Positions 4,588-6,133 of a stretch of 6,133 nt of DNA are shown piece after piece; position 1 is the first letter of the stretch; each line of letters begins with the position of its first letter. The notes below the pieces were generated by a model, which did no database searches, was not told the DNA's origin, and saw only the letters and a program-made list of their open reading frames with translations. The stretch is taken from contig JBFJWU010000212.1 of NCBI GenBank assembly GCA_041623475.1, positions 1 to 6,133 of the forward strand, in the 5' to 3' direction. The stretch comes from JBFJWU01 sp041623475 [NCBI: bacterium]. Its GTDB lineage: Bacteria; J088. A program made the position numbers and the translations under genes.

Positions 4588-5508
4588 ATGTCCGAAATTT
4601 CCACAGAATCGCTGCAGCAGGCAGCCGCAGACCTGCGTGCCGGTCGCCTGAACGAGGCGGCCGAGGCCCTGGCCGGCGCCGGACTACCGGTATTTGGCTA
4701 TTTGGGTTCAGCTGAACTGCGGTTACTGCTGGACGCCCTCGACGTCGTCGACCTGCAGGACGGCGCGGTCGTCCTGGAAGAAGGCGAAACCGGCGACAGT
4801 TTTTTTGTGATCATTGACGGCCACGCGAAGGTTACCCGCCAGGACGCCGATGGAACTCCGGTCGAATTGGCGACATTGAAGCCCGGCGAGTTTTTTGGCG
4901 AATTCGCATTCCTGACCAGCGAACCACGATCCGCATCGGTCTGGGCATCGGGCGATGTCATAGCCCTGGAATTCAAGCGCGACCGAATGGCCCGGCTGAT
5001 GAACGCGTGGCCGGAAATTCGCGAAACCCTGGAATCCCATTACCGCGAACGGCTGATCGGTACGATGCTGCGCATCAGCCCGATCTTCAAAAGCCTGCCT
5101 GACGACGAACGGCAGTCGGTACTGGAAATGTTTGAACATGTCACGGCAGAACCCCACGATGTCCTGATCGAACAGGGCCAGGCTGGCGAGGCGCTGTACC
5201 TGATTGTCAGCGGCGGCATTGCCGTCGAAGCTGCCGGATTTGACGGCCTGGGCGCCGAAGTCGCATACCTGGAAGCCGGTGATTTCTTCGGCGAAATCAG
5301 TCTGGTCACCGGCCACCCGGCCAACGCCACCTGCGTCGCCGACTGCCCGTCAATCCTCTATCGTCTGTCCCGAGATAAATTCGAGACACTTGTCAAGAAA
5401 TATCCAAAAGTCTTTGCAGAGATTACAGAAACCGCGCGAAGCCGCGTCCGGAACACCAAGACCCAACTGGTATCCCTGCGCGACTATAACCAGTCGGGTT
5501 TGATTTAG
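4588..5508 (+). CDS. Tandem cyclic-nucleotide-binding-domain protein
   Basis: A 306-aa soluble protein with two CRP/PKA-type CNB domains. A short helical N-terminus (1-30) precedes CNB1 (about 34-152), then CNB2 (about 160-285). CNB1 has a good phosphate-binding cassette: GEFFGEFAFLTSEPRSAS (100-117), with Glu105 for the ribose 2'-OH and Arg114 for the cyclic phosphate. CNB2 keeps FGE (234-236) in GDFFGEISLVTGHPANAT (231-248), but the phosphate-contacting Arg is replaced by Ala245, so it probably binds differently or not at all. No helix-turn-helix follows either domain, and there is no kinase, cyclase, GGDEF/EAL or channel segment. It is therefore not a CRP-type transcription factor by itself and may signal through a partner, somewhat like a PKA regulatory subunit. 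The ATG at 4588 seems right from the promoter position. It appears to be a single-gene unit, separated by 384 bp from the operon upstream. Confidence 0.88.
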   Translation: MSEISTESLQQAAADLRAGRLNEAAEALAGAGLPVFGYLGSAELRLLLDALDVVDLQDGAVVLEEGETGDSFFVIIDGHAKVTRQDADGTPVELATLKPGEFFGEFAFLTSEPRSASVWASGDVIALEFKRDRMARLMNAWPEIRETLESHYRERLIGTMLRISPIFKSLPDDERQSVLEMFEHVTAEPHDVLIEQGQAGEALYLIVSGGIAVEAAGFDGLGAEVAYLEAGDFFGEISLVTGHPANATCVADCPSILYRLSRDKFETLVKKYPKVFAEITETARSRVRNTKTQLVSLRDYNQSGLI

Positions 5509-5530
5509 TCCTGATGTGCTGAGCCCCGAA

Positions 5531-5551
5531 GCGGACAAGGCCCGTGTCCGC
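5531..5551. terminator. GC-rich hairpin between convergent genes
   Basis: GCGGACA-AGGCCCG-TGTCCGC is a perfect 7-bp stem with a 7-nt loop, 23 nt past the stop of the tandem-CNB gene. No T-tract follows on either strand, so it is either a Rho-dependent or stabilising 3' structure rather than a classical intrinsic terminator. Its place between two convergent genes supports a 3'-end role. Confidence 0.4.
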
Positions 5552-5637
5552 GTCGTAGAGGCCACCCGCAAAGCCGAAGGGTTGGAAGTCAGGATTGGTG
5601 TTCGTCATAAGGGTAAGAATCAATTTCGAGTGTTCTC

Positions 5638-6133
5638 TCATTTGTTGGTGGTGGACGGTATTGCAGGAACGAGTGAGTCTCGCGCGATCTCGACATCTAG
5701 TTCAGGCAAGTAACTTACTGTAGTTGTGACTGAGACACCGCCGGAGTCTAAGGCGCCAAAAGTTACTCTAGTAATCACCTCCTTGATTGTAAAGTCATCG
5801 GCGTCAATTCCGACCTCTAATTGATAATTATTTGTTCCCCGATCAGTTACTACAAGCAGTCGGGATCCTAAGTTCTCGCGTTCATCAAGAATTACCGGAT
5901 CGGACATTCGTATATTGGTGCGACCCACGATCGGCTTTTCCATCAACAAACCATAAATCATTGGCGCAATTCCCGAAGAGATCCCAGCTGCTCCGGAAAA
6001 CACCATCTCAATGCTTTTGGTCTCGACCTGCTGCAGTGAAGTCCAAATCTTAGATTCTCGGAAATTTTCTGTCCAAATTGCGTGCCGCGTGTTGCCGCTA
6101 TTGCGCGATTCGGGGATAAACAGAAAGCTGAAG
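5638..6133 (-). CDS. C-terminal part of an unidentified protein (5' end outside the window)
   Basis: The minus frame is open without a stop from the right window edge to a TGA at 5640-5638, giving at least 164 codons. The first in-window ATG is at 6006, but the frame continues upstream through protein-like sequence (for example RHAIWTENFRESKIWTSLQQ). The true start therefore probably lies beyond the window. The C-terminal half alternates hydrophobic and polar residues in a beta-rich manner (SRLLVVTDRGTNNYQLEVGI; VSVTTTVSYLPELDVEIARD). I recognise no domain. A Gly/Ser/Ala-rich stretch (FSGAAGISSGIAPMIYGLL) could be a buried or membrane-touching helix. By hand count the DNA of 5641-6000 is about 47% GC, lower than the genes to the left, which hints at different ancestry. 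Confidence 0.6.
   Translation of the reverse strand, partial: FSFLFIPESRNSGNTRHAIWTENFRESKIWTSLQQVETKSIEMVFSGAAGISSGIAPMIYGLLMEKPIVGRTNIRMSDPVILDERENLGSRLLVVTDRGTNNYQLEVGIDADDFTIKEVITRVTFGALDSGGVSVTTTVSYLPELDVEIARDSLVPAIPSTTNK

Noticed and set aside
4800-4806. T7 run in the tandem-CNB gene as a phase-variation tract
   Set aside because: Encodes conserved Phe-Phe of the first CNB domain and is too short to argue for programmed slippage.
5516-5713. 65-codon plus-strand frame after the tandem-CNB gene
   Set aside because: GTG start without Shine-Dalgarno, contains the hairpin and overlaps the opposite-strand gene; no protein-like pattern.

Overview
The window reads as chromosomal DNA of a Pseudomonadota bacterium, most likely a gammaproteobacterium. 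This rests on the sigma70-style promoters, the tight gene packing, the TetR/AcrR family style and a moderately high GC content. The taxonomic call is an inference from style only. No rRNA, tRNA, CRISPR array, insertion sequence or phage structural gene is visible.

Layout from left to right. (1) Bases 1-67, minus strand, look like the first 22 codons of a gene that leaves the window. It has a candidate promoter whose spacer contains a perfect 15-bp palindrome. (2) A 373-aa soluble protein of unknown function (258-1379, +) runs convergently into (3) a TetR/AcrR-type repressor with a WHG-like C-terminal domain (1387-2010, -). (4) The 89-bp gap between the repressor and the next gene is the best-resolved regulatory region. 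Two near-identical palindromes, GTTGAC-N3-GTCAAC and GTTGAC-N3-GTAAAC, have centres 42 bp apart, and a rightward and a leftward promoter overlap around them. (5) That region drives a two-gene operon. The first gene encodes an exported thioredoxin-fold-like protein with no redox cysteines (2100-2768). One base after it comes a complete carotenoid cleavage oxygenase of the RPE65/ACO family (2770-4203) with all four iron-binding histidines. (6) A 384-bp gene-free stretch follows. (7) Next is a 306-aa protein made of two cyclic-nucleotide-binding domains and no effector domain (4588-5508, +). (8) At the right edge is the C-terminal 164 codons of an unrecognised protein (5638-6133, -) in DNA of clearly lower GC.

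How the parts may work together: the repressor, its double operator, the exported cysteine-free protein and the oxygenase look like one self-contained module. A lipophilic ligand, possibly a carotenoid or apocarotenoid, would release the TetR protein and induce the cleavage enzyme and its unknown partner. The ligand and the partner's role are inference. A second theme is that three genes (left-edge gene, tetR, tandem-CNB gene) have no Shine-Dalgarno sequence but a -10-like hexamer 7-8 nt before the ATG. This suggests leaderless transcripts, whereas the two operon genes have good ribosome binding sites.
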